From: Blakeslea trispora
Lineage: Eukaryota; Mucoromycota; Mucoromycetes; Mucorales; Choanephoraceae
Direction of reading: 5' to 3'
DNA length: 64,000 nt
Assembly (NCBI GenBank): GCA_025331445.1
Contig: JAIWNE010000008.1
Span: forward strand, 134,001-198,000
Under the pieces are notes generated by a model. It was given only the letters and a program-made list of their open reading frames with translations, made no database searches and had not been told where the DNA came from. The stretch's first letter is position 1, and every line of letters begins with the position of its first letter. The translations under genes and the position numbers were made by a program. Shown piece after piece: positions 1 to 15,222 of the stretch.

Positions 1-170
1 TTTGCTTGAATGAATTACCTCATTGAATGACAAGCGAAGGCTTTAGAAGGCTCTTGATGTATTGCTTCTGTTTAAATATCTCATAGTCTTGGCATGGACT
101 GCATTGATTATGGGCTAAACAGGCTGAATTGATCTTCTCATACTCAGTGTAACCCAATGATTATTGTTAG

Positions 171-464
171 ATGCTGAAATGCCAAAGGTAAAGACTTGCA
201 ACTACTTAAAAGAATAAGAAGGATCTGTCATCAATGCACTGTGCAAGCGCGCTATAAAGGTAACATCAAAACGCGCTGTGTTTGTTGTCATTCTGTTCTA
301 ATTCCTTTCTCATCTTTTGTTTCTTCTTCTTTCTATAATAAGCTGTCAAAAAGAATTTGAGGGCTGCCTTGTTGTTTGTCTTGGAGGAGCAAGCCAAGCT
401 TTTGAAGGAAGATCAAACTGAAAGTAATGAATACCACGGACTTCAAGCCTTTAACTATCTGTAA
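171..464 (+). CDS. possible 3' end of an unidentified gene
   Basis: An open stretch from about 171 to 259 can be spliced (GT at 260, AG at 341-342) in phase to an exon at 343-464 ending in TAA. The joined reading is basic, then leucine-, glutamate- and lysine-rich, and looks like ordinary protein rather than chance translation. Its 5' part would lie before the window. I do not recognise the family. The stop overlaps a GTAAGT, so this exon could also continue by splicing. Confidence 0.33.
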
Positions 465-544
465 GTAAGATGTTACTCATATAACAAACACATTGTACAC
501 TTAGTAGAGATTGTATAATGGGGTAATTATTATGTGCTCATTAT

Positions 545-900
545 TCAAGTACACTTGAAACTTTGAATCAGGATATTGACAGAAATCTCGGTGATCTTTA
601 AGATAAACGCTACTATAAGCATCATCTATCCTTGAAGTCAAAGTCTCCTCCTTCTACTGCTTCTCTCTTTCCACTTTGCTCTTAGCCACAGACCAGAACT
701 GCTCAATAGGGTTGAGCTCAGGAGAATATGGCAACAGGTATACGCGTCCATCTTCTCGGGTGATAATTAGCTTTTCAATCTATTCTGAGACACGTATCGC
801 TATGGCGAAGATGTTGGGAGGCATATTTAAAAAGTTGGAAGATTTGTATTCATCTGATTGCGAGTTTATTCTTTCCAATAATATGGCTCGTTGAACAAAG
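545..900 (-). pseudogene. Tc1/mariner-type transposase fragment, broken
   Basis: Read on the minus strand, this stretch encodes the C-terminal part of a DDE transposase of the Tc1/mariner superfamily, with the hallmark LLPYSPELNPIEQFW motif around 690-745. Two in-frame TAG codons interrupt it, one upstream of the motif near 783 and one downstream near 654. The N-terminal DNA-binding part is not present nearby. It is therefore a dead fragment. Only the opposite strand gives an uninterrupted ORF here, and that is a shadow. Confidence 0.8.
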
Positions 901-1383
901 CTTGAAAATATTTATATGAAGAGATAATCAAAACTACACTTTTGTCTCTCCACTCAAAGAAAACTAGATCTGTTGACTGTGTTTTAAGCTAGCGCATGGT
1001 GTGTGCATGTGTGCTTTTCGTACGGCTCAGAAAAAAACAAATCTCATTTCCCCTTTTTGAAGAGATACACGTTGTCTTTTAAAGTAGATTTAGCTTTTTT
1101 TTTAGAAAAAAAAAATAGACATATAAAACACCATGATCAAAGATATATATCGAATTGATGATTTCGCAAATAAGCATGAAACCGAGAGGGAGTCATCTAA
1201 TAAGATCTAAAATAGAGCAGATGATTCAAGAAGCAGAAAGGTTTATTGTTTGTTTTGGATAATTATGTGACAGACACAAAAGCAAACTACTGCTGTTTTT
1301 TCTTTACACAACTGCTCAAATACACTTTGCATTCAAGTGCGATTCAGAATGATTCCAAAAGTAAATTCTGTAAAAGAAAAAAC
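901..1383. other. intergenic, no gene seen
   Basis: AT-rich spacer between the transposase relic and the 3' end of the minus-strand gene ending at 1384. It holds poly-T/poly-A runs (near 1098-1121) and no convincing exon. Confidence 0.5.
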
Positions 1384-2727
1384 CTACGCCCGTAGTAGTT
1401 TCCTAAACAAATCATTTACTCAAATCGAATATTAATATTAAAATTAGCAATAAAAAAGAAACACTTACAGGATCTTGTCTAAATTAGCATACATGTCAGG
1501 ATTTGACAGTTCTTCGATTGATGAAGTTCGCATTTCATTAAATTGTTTTATCATATCATCACTGTTATTGGAAAGGCTTATTGCCAGGCCTTTGAATCTC
1601 TCAAACACAGTTAGTCACAGATATTTTTGATGGTACGTTTTCTTACTCTTCGACAACTTGAGCAGTGAACAAGCTCCGCTTCCTTCCTCTTGTCATTTTT
1701 TCCCCTTCGATCTTATAAACGTAAGAGCAGTAATTAATAAAAAGCCAAGAAATAAGAACAAAAGACATACCAATTCAATCCAAGCAGCCAAAGCATTACC
1801 CTTGACCTAAGAAGAAAAAATAGCATCAGTATGCATTTGCTGACTTGTTTATATTGTCGATACATACTGCTTTGATTCCATGGTAGTCTGCGTTCTCCAA
1901 AAACAACTTATACCAAGAGCCAAACGACGTGAGTTGCTGCTTCCTATTGCTTTTGATGAAGAAATTGTGCTGACAAATAAATTCGGTGAAGGAAGAAACC
2001 AGCAGGTTTTGATTTTCCTGAATTAAAGTTTTTTTCGAATGTGCTGTAATGAAAAGGAGCCATATCAACAGCGTAAAGAAGAAGGCTGAAAGAAGGAAAG
2101 AGATGATTGCACTTTAAGTGGGATTTTACTACAGGCATGCCGCTGAGACGTACTGTTTTTCACAGTATTCCTAACATACCTCCAATGATAACAAACCTAA
2201 AGTGTAAACATTGGTTTAGTTTTCTGCTTCTCAGATATCTTTATTAGCTCTGCAATATTCTCAGTGTCTGAGTGTTCAAAGAACAAAATCTGCTAGCACG
2301 TCTAGAATGGACTTTCCTTTCACAGTTGGCATAAACTTCGACAGCAGGGCCATTGCAAGCTAAACAAACAAACGCATTGTCTTGAGGTTGTTCCTGTTGA
2401 ACTTCGTCCATCTGGGCAACACCGTCTACTTGACTCCAAAGGCTTATTCGGCAAAACCGGTATGTTCTGTGAGAGTGACCTGACGCGTACAAAGTAGTTG
2501 ATGAATCTTTCAGGTTTTTGATATGCGTATCTGTCAAAGTTTTGATGATCAGATAACAGCATAAGGAACTGAAAAGAAAGAACAAAACGCGCAACCGTTG
2601 TAATGATTTAAAATGTTGTGAGCTGAGTGTTATACGTCAGCATTGGTACTTGAATCTCTCTCTTACAATCTACAACAAACGATATTGGCTTCGCGCTGCC
2701 AAAGGGTATCAAAGTGATTTTTATTTG
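1384..2727 (-). CDS. unidentified multi-exon protein
   Basis: The frames change only at good splice sites. Exons read as 2727-2636, 2568-2337, 2289 to about 2205, an exon ending at 1868 (start unresolved, about 2045), 1806-1771, 1711-1647, 1597-1469 and 1402-1384, with the TAG stop at 1386-1384. Phases agree across every junction except the one between about 2205 and 2045, which I could not resolve. The protein has CLAC and SFGSWYKLF segments and a helical C-terminus ending KLLRA. I recognise no family. The first exon begins after an AG, so the start codon lies further upstream, possibly in the reading at 2985-3240. Roughly 300-350 residues are visible. A frameshifted pseudogene is less likely, given how many junctions agree. 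Confidence 0.6.
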
Positions 2728-3339
2728 CTACGCGTATCTTTGAGAAACAAAAGCGGTACTCAACAAAGAGACTTAAAAAAATATAAAAAGAAAGAGGTAA
2801 GAACTAGACTAAGCTAAACTAAACAATATTAACATACAAAATAAAAGTGAGAGATCAATCCTCGTTCAAAGCACACTTATCATACTAGCACTGGATGTCA
2901 GCTTTGGTGGCGCGAAAGACAGCAAAAGAACAGAAAGGCAGGTTATGCAATATATGAGCCCAATGGGCTTTCCATACCTCAGAGTGGGCAACAATGAGCA
3001 AGAAGTTGGTCAATAGAAGCCAGCAGTATAAATAGAGTTGATTGTTGTGTCAAGCCATACAAATTCCCAGATGAGATGGTCCCAATATAACGCTTCCAAA
3101 GGAGGTTCAATCGACTCCTAGGCAAGCAGTTCATTCGATAAAAGCATATCTTTAGACAGATCAAATTATATAATACGAAAAAAGAAAGCATGATTAACTG
3201 AGAGGTGTTGATTGTATAAGTAAAGTGGTCTTCATCCTTCATGATGACCTCGTCGGACTCTTAAAAAATCTGTCTAACTGTACACTCGGTTTTGACTTTC
3301 AGAATCTCAGCACATTAACTTGCAGAGTCAGCCAATCAA
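2728..3339 (-). other. possible 5' exons of the 1384-2727 gene
   Basis: A minus-strand open reading at 3240-2979 and an overlapping one continuing to about 2895 look partly coding and hydrophobic. They may be the first exons of the gene below or a separate small membrane protein. I could not connect them by consistent phases. Confidence 0.25.
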
Positions 3340-3366
3340 ATGAGGCCATTTGACCAATTTTTCGTG

Positions 3367-3380
3367 TATAAACGGCCAAT
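3367..3380 (+). promoter_or_regulatory. TATA-like box and CCAAT box of the p24 gene
   Basis: TATAAA at 3367-3372 and CCAAT at 3376-3380 lie about 60-70 nt before the chosen ATG at 3436. The order (CCAAT downstream of TATA) is unusual, so either could be fortuitous. Confidence 0.35.
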
Positions 3381-3435
3381 AGAGAAACTTACAGTGCTCT
3401 CTTTTCTGTTTTTTTTTTTCATAATTACTTTCTTT

Positions 3436-4260
3436 ATGTCCAACAAAGTAGTCTTATTGGTTGTGGCTCTTGTCTGTCTGTTAAAGACAGCATTGGCCGT
3501 CAATATCGATATTCCAGCACACGAAAATGAATGCTTCTATGAAGAATTAAACTATGGTGATCGATTGTCCCTGACATACCAAGTAAGCTCATCTTGTACC
3601 ATTCCCTTCTTCTTTTTCCAACTCACAAGTTCAATATGGTTAGGTTGGAGAAGGTGGTGATTATGATATTGATTTTTGGGTAAAGTAACAACATCGCCAA
3701 ACCAAAAAAAAAAGGAAGCTGATCTCTTTTTGAAGGTGTCTGATCCACAAAACAACGTTGTTTTAAGCAACTCGCGTGAAGATTCTGGTCATTTTACTGT
3801 GACAGCCACAATGCCCGGAAAGCATCTTTACTGCTTTTCCAATAAGATGTCTTCTGTCGCAGCCAAGTCTGTCAACTTTAATGCTCATGTTAACCCTAAA
3901 AACTCAGTGGATGATACCAGTAAGACCTCCCTCTTTACTTTGTAATAGATGATGATTGACTCAAAATAACTCTAGATCATGAGGACCCCCTTAGAAATGA
4001 AATTGAAGAATTGGCTGAAAGTATTTTGAACATCAAAGCCGAACAAGAATACATTATCGCCCGTGAACAAAGACATAGAGACAGTAAGTTGGCAAACCCT
4101 CATTGAAAACATGGTATTCATTCTCTTTAAAATAGCTGCTGAAAGTACAAACACCCGTGTTAAGTGGTGGTCAATTGCTCAAATTGGTTTATTGATCAGT
4201 GTATGTGCTTGGCAAGTTCATTATATTAAGCACTTTTTCGAAGTAAAACGCACGGTTTAA
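3436..4260 (+). CDS. EMP24: p24 family cargo receptor, EMP24/TMED2 type
   Basis: Single-pass p24 proteins sort cargo into COPII/COPI vesicles between ER and Golgi. Exons are 3436-3582, 3644-3679, 3736-3919, 3976-4083 and 4136-4260, all with GT-AG ends and agreeing phases. The protein has a signal peptide, a GOLD domain with the two conserved cysteines (NECFYE and LYCFSN), the EGGDYDIDFWV strand typical of the beta subfamily, a coiled-coil stretch, one membrane span and the cytosolic tail KHFFEVKRTV. The aromatic pair in the tail is the COP-binding signal of the family. An upstream in-frame ATG at 3340 was not used, because the signal peptide begins properly at 3436. The gene converges on eIF3c, with 116 nt between stops. 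Confidence 0.93.
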
Positions 4261-4376
4261 AAAGAGGAATAAAAAAATTGTATTTTATTTGCGAAAAAAA
4301 AAGAGTAAGAGGTGTGAGTGAGTGAGAGAAACGAAAAAAGTTAAAAAAAAAAGAGAGAGAAAGTGATGAATCTAAA

Positions 4377-6945
4377 TTAATGATTTCTGTTGTTGTTGTT
4401 GTTGCTGTTGTTGTTGTATTGAGTGTTTGTGTTGTCTTTACCGTTGGATGCTAAACGTTCATTTTGATCAACAAGGTTGGCTACCTTTTCAGAGTATTGC
4501 AAAGACAAGACTTGGAGTCTAGAAAGTTCAACTTGGTGTAAGACAATACATTGGGTCACTTGGTCTAGTGATGCTGATAATTCTTCATTGAAAATCATCT
4601 TGGCAACAATAGCAGAAACACTGCTGACAGACAAGCCAAACATGCTAGAGAGCTGAGCAAGACCCAAGGTAGTGTAGTAAGAGGCGTAGGTGAACAAGTA
4701 AGTACGGAGACCTTCTTCTTGAATCTTACGGACAAGCATATCCTTGATCTCTTGAGTTTCAGTCATCAAGTCCCAGATCTTGATAGCCAAAATGAAATCC
4801 TTGGCTTTTTCCCATTCACCAGAAGCCAAAGCCTTAGCAGCACTCATGATGTGATCTCTGGTATTTTCGGGAGGTCCACAAAAGGCTTGACGTTCGTTGT
4901 AATCGAGCAAACGACGGAAAGGTTTAGAGATAAACTTCTTGTTGTTGGTACCAGCCTGTGCTTGAGCAGGGATTTCCAAAAGCATGGAAGAGGTCAAGAA
5001 GATACATTCCAAAAGCTCCAAGTTGATGTGCATATGGAAGGGCAATTGGCGTTGACGTTCAGCAGCTTCGACTTCGGGGTTGGGTTGAGCAAAACGTTGT
5101 GCTTGAATACCTTGAGCCAAGAGTTCCTTGACACGACCGGTACCCTGAATTTCGGAGAGAGCAGCATGGGATTCCTTAATGAGACCTTCACGGAAGGCAC
5201 ACATACCAATCTGAACCATAGCACGGTTATACAAGATTTGAGTGGCTACGTCGGCTTGATGGATAGAGTCTTGGACGTGAGACATCAACAACAAGTCACG
5301 AGCAGTGTAGTACTGTTTGTGAAGTGCATAATAGTAGATGTGACAAAGGATGGCGCGTGTACGGAAGACGCTAGAGACATCCTTGTAAAGGTAGTTACAG
5401 AGTTGGTTGACCAGCTCAGAGGGCTCAACAGAGACAATAGGGCTAGATTGAACATATTTGGGCAAAAGCTTCTTGGAGGCAGTTTGAAGAGAGCTGACTA
5501 CTTGTTCAGGCTTATAGTAAACATGATCCAACTTGCGAGAGATAATTCTGGGAAGAGAGAGGTTGATGTTGTTGAGTTCGCAGTAATATTGAGCACGGTC
5601 CAACATGGCGTACACAATGTGCTCATCACTTAAACGATCAATGTATTCAGTGGCGTGAGGGTCCAGGTTTTGGAGCGATTTGTTGAATTCATCATCGAGA
5701 CGCTCAACAAAACTGAGGATGGAACCGCGGAGCTTGATGGTCTCACCTTCCTTGGGTTGAACATCTTTGTCTTCATTATCAAGTTCTTCAGCATCTTCAG
5801 ACACAACAAAGGCAGGATTGTTTTCAAGCAATTCAAGAAGAAGGTTGAATTCTCTAGCAGAATCTTTCCAAACAACAACATCCATGAAAGGTGCTTTGCT
5901 GGCTGTGATGTCGAAACGATAGGCAATTAAAGCCAACAAGACAGAAATCTTTTGGAATGGAGACTTGGATTTTTCTAACAAAGCTTCTAAAATGCTGATT
6001 TGTTCACTACGATCTGTGCTCTGAAAGAAAAGAGATGAGTTCAAGTGAAAGGAGAAGAGACAAAATCGTGTTTACCTTTTTACCACGGTTTTCCAACACT
6101 TCTCTTAAACGAACCAAGATGTTTTCATTGCTGACAGTAATGGCAGGCTTACCACTCTTGGTGACAGCAACAAAGCCACTATCATCTTCATCAACAGCAG
6201 CCTCCTTCTTTTGAGCAGGAGTAGCCACAACAGGTTCTTCCTTTACTTCCTCCTTCATGTATTCCTCAGGGTCCTATCATAAAATCAGTATACATTCCCT
6301 TTTGTCTCCTTCTCTCTTTTTTTTTTACCTTTCTATAAGCAGTAATATGCTCATCATATTGCTTGAAAAGCTTCTTGAGTTTTTGCTTCAAGTTGTTCAT
6401 AGCCTTACTGTTACCAGTGTTCTTCTTTTTAGTAGACTTTTCCTTTTGAAGACTTTCGGTCAAACGGTCTTCAAGCTCAACCATGGTCTTGACATAGAAT
6501 TTGGGCAAAGGAATAGCATTGAAACCAGTGGTTGCTCTGGAAATGGTGACAGTCAATTTATCGAATTCTATAGCAACAAAATCAACAACATGAAATTATT
6601 ATAAAAAGTTTTTTTTCTTTTTTTTTTTTTACCGGTAGCAATAAGGTTCCAATCGTTATTCTTTTGACCATTTTCGATAGCCTTGACAGCAGTTTCCATC
6701 TCTTCAACACGCTTGTCTTTTTGAGACTTGGCTTGGCGCTTTCTATCGCCTTCGTCATCTGAATCATCAGAATCGCTACCACCCTTCAAAAAACGGTTTT
6801 TGGGTTGGTCGTCACGTTGCTCAGAATGATGACTCTCGGCATCAGAGTCGTACTCGGAATCAGATTGACTGTACAAGGACTCGTTGTCAGAGGAAGAGGT
6901 GTCGGAATCAGATTCGGTGTCTGAGCTACGGAAGAAGCGAGACAT
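4377..6945 (-). CDS. NIP1: eukaryotic translation initiation factor 3 subunit C
   Basis: Core eIF3 subunit that bridges eIF1, eIF5 and the 40S ribosome. CDS exons on the minus strand are 6945-6633, 6567-6329, 6273-6076 and 6020-4377, giving about 797 residues, usual for the family. The N-terminus is the typical acidic Ser/Asp-rich segment (MSRFFRSSDTESDSD), followed by the eIF3c N-terminal domain with KFYVKTMVELEDRL and a C-terminal PCI/winged-helix domain. The extreme C-terminus is an Asn-rich tail (NNNSNNNNN) encoded by a GTT-repeat-like tract near 4385-4420. A 304-aa ORF on the opposite strand is a shadow. Confidence 0.95.
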
Positions 6946-7176
6946 TCTAAACAATAAATATCTATGTGTCTATAAAGAAAAGAGAGAGAGAAAAAAAAAT
7001 TCAAGGAGTGGGGGGCCTCTACTAACACTTTAGTTTGTGTGCTTTTTTTTTTATCACTGAAAAAAATTTTCGAGTCACACACCCGCCACCTATCCCGGAG
7101 TTCTAATAGAACCTCCCAAGCTACTTTTTTGGAAAATACAATGTATGGCTCTTTCACTTAAAAAATCGACACATAA

Positions 7177-9280
7177 CTCGACTTCTGGCAACAACACTAG
7201 TCGCCGAGGTACAAACACTGAATCGCGCTCCTGATCTTAGGTCGCATCAGCTTCAACCATCAGACCGTGTCTTCCTTTCAAACAGGGCAGCACCAGGCAC
7301 TTCTTCACAGCCCATCTCGAGCTCATCAACCTCTAAGTTTGCCCCACAGGTAGATGATGTTCTTCATGATACTATCCGCCCTTTCAGTCCTGGGCTAGCA
7401 AAAAACAGTATTTTGATTGAGACAACCAAAACTCAAAAGCTCATCTCTTTGAAGTCTTATTTTGCTTCTTTGAACACGGATAAATAGTTTAAGTTTTTTG
7501 TTGGAGTGAAAGTCGAACGTAGTTACTTTCGACGTCGTTTTTACGAAACCACTTGGGATGTTGATTGCGACGAATACAAACAACTTTTAGGGGACGGTAT
7601 CACTCTCCCATATGGGGCTATTGTTAAGGGATATAAAAGCTTACTCACTGACGCCAATGTCACGAGAGTGCGGGTTGAACGCTTACCATTGATCCACCCC
7701 CTCCGATTGAGAGAACAAATGCTGTAGCCTTTTGCACACTTTGGAGAAGTTTTGAACGTCTGCCTTTAGACCCAGCATGGCATATTTGAGAGAGACGGCT
7801 GGGTGATTCTTAATCTTAGCAAGCCACATGCCACTAAACCTGAGAGCCTCTGCTGCGAAGTTTCGTGGTATGATGATGAATCCCCTGCCTTGCTCTCTTT
7901 TGAGAAAATGCCCCTCTTCTGCCGTGCAGATTGCCCGGATATCTTTGCTAGTATGTTGTTTTTCCATTGTAACGAACGAGGTCACATCAGTCGCGATTGC
8001 CCTCGCCTTGGCCATGGGGTCGCTCCTCTTCACAAACGTGTCGCAGTTAGCCACACAACCAAAAACCGAGAGCCCAACCTTAAGATTAAGGAAGTAGAAA
8101 CCATTTCCCAATCTGACAGGAAGAATGAAGATATATCCTTCTCATCATTGGAATCAGCGGCTGTGAGCAGCACCCGCTCTGATCCAGCGCAATTGGATTC
8201 ACGTCGTGAACCTGAAGTTACAGAGCATTTGAGTATATCACCTGGGCCTGAGGAGATCCAGAATTTACCATCAAATTTTGACACATTGGCAGCAGCGCGT
8301 CAAACTGATGTTGACCTTTTCCGTTCATCAGAGGACTTTAAAGACGATATGATTGCAGATGAGGAAAAAACCACAGACATTACAAAGCGCCAGAAAACAG
8401 TGCATAATATTGCGAATAGGGCTTATAATAGTCAGGGTACATCAGGTTCCCTTTCACCTGCCAAACAATGAGTATGCACCTAGTTTAGATTGCCACACTC
8501 AATTGTCGTAGCCTACCAAAAACTGGTAATGCAGCCAAACTTCGTTCCTTTTCCCATTAATTACGCCTCCCTAAACGTCCACATTTTTTCCTTTCAAGAA
8601 ACTCACGCTCATTCCTAACCTATTAAAGAATCCTTAAACATAACCCTTCAGATCAAGTCCAGTATTTGGATACCTCATTGTGGGATCGTTTCACTGAACT
8701 CCAATCTTATACTTTCTTCCCATTCAGACATTTCCCGCTCTGATAGGCGTTTCATCCTAGCCTCAGTTGCATCCACTGCTTCGCCCTCCACTCCTTTGTT
8801 CTATATCCTAAATATCTATGCTCCAGTTGAGTCTGGTCCTCGTGTCATCTTCTTTCACAATTTGACTCAGGACACCAGCCTTATGGCTCTCCTTCGCTCC
8901 AACAACTTTCCCATTCTCATTATGGAAGATTTTAATTTTGATCAACGCCAACCCGGATCCATCAATCCTACTTGGTTATCCCTCCTGTGTGACAGATTAA
9001 ACAACTGCTTCATAGGAGAATCTCTATCGACCTTCACCAGTACATGCGACATTCATCACTTGCTAGACTATATGTTTTGCTCCATAACCCATAGTTCCCA
9101 GGTTAGGTCTCCAACTCAGGAGTTTGTCAACTATACCTGGACTGATCACAATCTCCTTCCCATCTCTTTTCGTACCTCCACATCTTTTCGAGGTCTTGGA
9201 GCCTGGAAAGCTAATCCAATGCTCGCAAACCTTCCTACATTCCGTTCTGGTTTAATCGATCATCTCCTCCATGTTTAAAT
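7177..9280 (+). mobile_element. decayed non-LTR (LINE) retrotransposon, 5' part only
   Basis: Two degraded coding regions follow each other. The first (about 7190-8471) has a gag-like ORF1 with a CCHC zinc knuckle near 7960-8000 (HCNERGHISRDCPR) whose first cysteine reads as phenylalanine. The second (about 8490-9280) carries an APE-type endonuclease: LNIYAP near 8815, then a strand reading EDFNF where the family has GDFN, and WTDHNLLP near 9140. Stops and frame breaks occur throughout, and the sequence ends before any reverse transcriptase. It is a truncated, inactive copy inserted upstream of eIF3c. Confidence 0.82.
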
Positions 9281-9652
9281 TCGTCTGAACAGGTACGACT
9301 TGGACACCCAAAATTAGGACATCCAAAGAATCCGACGGGAGATAGATTTTTTTTTTCTTAGTTGAATGGACTCTTAAATTGCATTTTCAAATAAAGCTTT
9401 TTTTTTAAAAAAAAAATGGGCCTCCTTTTTCCCAGACACAATTTTCTGTTATGGGATCAACTTTGACAATGAACAATGGATTCAAACAATGAAAAGAAAA
9501 ATAGACGAGAAGAGTATGATAATGAAAGAATTTGACAGTTTTTACAATTAAGGAAATCTCCTTGAAAGTCCGTATAATAAAAATCAAAGGGGTGGTTTAT
9601 GCCATACTAGGGAGTTTGTTCTTTCCTTTTTTCTTTCTTTTTTTTTTTTCTT
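9281..9652. other. spacer before the leucyl-tRNA synthetase gene
   Basis: Poly-T and poly-A runs with pyrimidine-rich sequence just before the ATG at 9653. No gene was seen. Confidence 0.5.
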
Positions 9653-12897
<3,245 letters not shown>

Positions 12898-14121
12898 TTG
12901 TATATTGTTTCCAAAAAGTTATTAGGTACAAAAAATCAAATTAGAAAGAATAAAAAAAAAAACCTTGGTGCACATATTGATGTCCCAAGTGTTTCCAAAT
13001 CATCATGCTTATATCTTTTATGTTAAGCAGCCAATTGACTTACTACTACTACACCTAAAAGATAATGGTTATCAGGTATAGTTGTTCATTAGAAATAAAA
13101 AAGAAATTATGTTTGTACCTATACATTTGCGTAGTGTTTATAGTTGCAACGACTTGTAAGGACATAAAAAATAGAGAATGTTTAGGGTTATGTCTAACTC
13201 AGCCTAATAAAACCTATATTGAGTTATGTATGAATACTTTGTTTCTAAGGCTTTTACCAAGATTGAGCTCATTTATAAAGTTGTTCTCTTCATGACTTAC
13301 TTGACTCTTTTCATGTGGCTCTGGTTTCATTGTTGAGACTTGAATGAGCGCGGACCGTCCCAACTCCAAGACTTCAATATTTCGTGTTTATCTTACGAAG
13401 AAGGTCGACAACATCATATTATTGGGGTTTAGATAAAGGAGAAGAAAAGCTGGTTTGTAGATTTCTTAATTCTATCCAATGAAGCATTTCAAAAGGAACA
13501 TGCTCTTTAAATGTTGACGTTCTTAATCTCTTCTTTTTTGATTTTTTTAAAGACGAGTAAAGACTGCCCTTTCTCTTACTATGTCAACCTTTTAGCGGCC
13601 CCTTTCCTACTCTTCATTACTGCACTTGTTTAGATGAGAAAGTCCAAAATACAATTAGACTTCTCATGATACATGGCTCCAGCCGAAAAAAATCAAAAGA
13701 TATACACATACAAAAGCCTTTTTTTTTTTCTTTGTTAACATACTACGTTGAATTATATGCTTATTTGCTAGATTAACTTTTTGTCCAAGCAACGACACAA
13801 AAGTCTTCCACAAGGATTGTTCAATTACAATTCTTGTCTACTGTTTACTTCATTATAACTGGTATCCTTCTAAAGAGATCATGGTCTGTAAATCTAATCT
13901 AACATTTATTTTTTCAAGAACAAAAAAAAATTCAAATAGTATATATTCTTTCCAAGAATGAATGCTTTGGCCTCTTTTGACGTACAATTTTAGTTGAATT
14001 GACTTTGGATGAAGTAGACAATAGCCTAATTGGAACAACCGAATACTTTCTCATTAATGAAGAAACAATACCTTTATACACAAATAAAATGAGTGAGACG
14101 TCTGTATTCTTATTGTGTGCT
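12898..14121. other. intergenic, no firm gene
   Basis: AT-rich spacer. Short ORFs at 13065-13295 (+) and 13853-14038 (-) lack recognisable features. The second might be a last exon of the TLC protein, because the end of that reading overlaps a GTAAGA donor, but I did not rely on it. Confidence 0.4.
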
Positions 14122-14811
14122 TTAGATCTTACCGTAAAACCAATAAAGGTGCAATGGAAATACTGCTACTGCTAGCAACCAAAGAGATGCCAATCTGTGT
14201 TGCTGCTTTAATGCGACAATCATATATGAATGGAAAACAAGTCTTAGCACAAAGAAAGAGGCTGCAAACAAAATATCACACCGCCAAAGCTTTTGCATAG
14301 ATCCTAAAGCAAGTATCAATGTAGGTAGTTCCAGAATACAATTAGTAGAGAAAAAGGAAGAAGATTGACATCTGATCAACCAAAACAGTATGTAAATGTA
14401 TAGAGGATGATGTATCCATCCTGTCAAAATAGTAATCTGATTAAAGTAGTAAACAGAACCCAAGGTCAAATCTAACACCAGATAACTGATAAAGAAACAG
14501 GCAAGAGAAGAGTGCATGTCAGAATCGATTTGGAGTGATGCCATATCCCATCCAGAAAGCCAAAAGCGAAAGAAGTAAGGTATAGAAACCACTGTACATA
14601 CAAAGCTGCTAGCTAATGTAAGAATCCAACTGATTTGTTTTTCTGTTGTTGCAAATCTTGATTTCATATAAAAGAAAAATCCTAAAAGTGCACATGTACT
14701 TGCACAAAGTGATATAGGAATCACTGGCTGACTAAACACTTGACTATAGGTTAGTTGTGTTGTCATTAGACAGAGGTGGAAGAAAGTATATAAAAGGAGG
14801 AATACATCCAT
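14122..14811 (-). CDS. TLC-domain multi-pass membrane protein (TMEM56/TLCD4-like)
   Basis: About 229 residues, mostly hydrophobic, with six to eight predicted spans. TLC-family features in order: SGWDMASL then DMHSSLACFFISYLVLDL near the middle, GWIHHPLYI, and CILELPTLILALGSM, the conserved acidic/proline helix. TLC proteins act in lipid synthesis or sensing. The TMEM56 branch is not well characterised. The ATG at 14811 is the first real methionine, since the upstream open frame starts only with TTG. The end is uncertain: the last codons read GGTAAGATC, so splicing to a further exon is possible. Confidence 0.6.
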   Translation of the reverse strand: MDVFLLLYTFFHLCLMTTQLTYSQVFSQPVIPISLCASTCALLGFFFYMKSRFATTEKQISWILTLASSFVCTVVSIPYFFRFWLSGWDMASLQIDSDMHSSLACFFISYLVLDLTLGSVYYFNQITILTGWIHHPLYIYILFWLIRCQSSSFFSTNCILELPTLILALGSMQKLWRCDILFAASFFVLRLVFHSYMIVALKQQHRLASLWLLAVAVFPLHLYWFYGKI

Positions 14812-15222
14812 AAATCGCGTCGCTTTTTTATATTGTATCAACCATAAGGAGCTATTTCAATCTTTATCTGATTTTTGACTTTTTTTAAAAAGGAAAAACT
14901 CAAGAAGCAAGGAGATGATTAAAGTATCAATTAAATGCGTTGTTTGTTCAGATGTGCATGAAATAGGAGATAATTACGAACAATCTTTCGTTGTTTGATG
15001 GAGAAGGAGAGAGAAAGAGCCCAAAAAGAGAGCCAAGAAGGAAAGAAAAGAAGGAGGTAAAAGAAGGTGTTTTGTGGCAAATTCTTGGTGGCAAAGAAAA
15101 AAAAGACTGGATCTTTGAGAATAATGCACTAAATCTACATTTTTCCTCTCTTCAATTCCCTGATCTAAGCTCTTATTCCTTTTTATTTATTTAGTTGTTT
15201 GGCACTATTTTTCTTAATTGTA
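14812..15222. other. spacer between TLC gene and molybdenum-cofactor gene
   Basis: AT-rich, with a purine-rich plus-strand stretch (about 14995-15065). No supported gene. Confidence 0.4.

Noticed and set aside
3100..3122. T-arm-like GGAGGTTCAATCGACTCC
   Set aside because: No acceptor, D or anticodon arms of a tRNA fit around it.
4719..5633. 304-codon plus-strand ORF
   Set aside because: It lies wholly antisense to eIF3c exon 4, whose conservation explains the open frame. It has no domain of its own.
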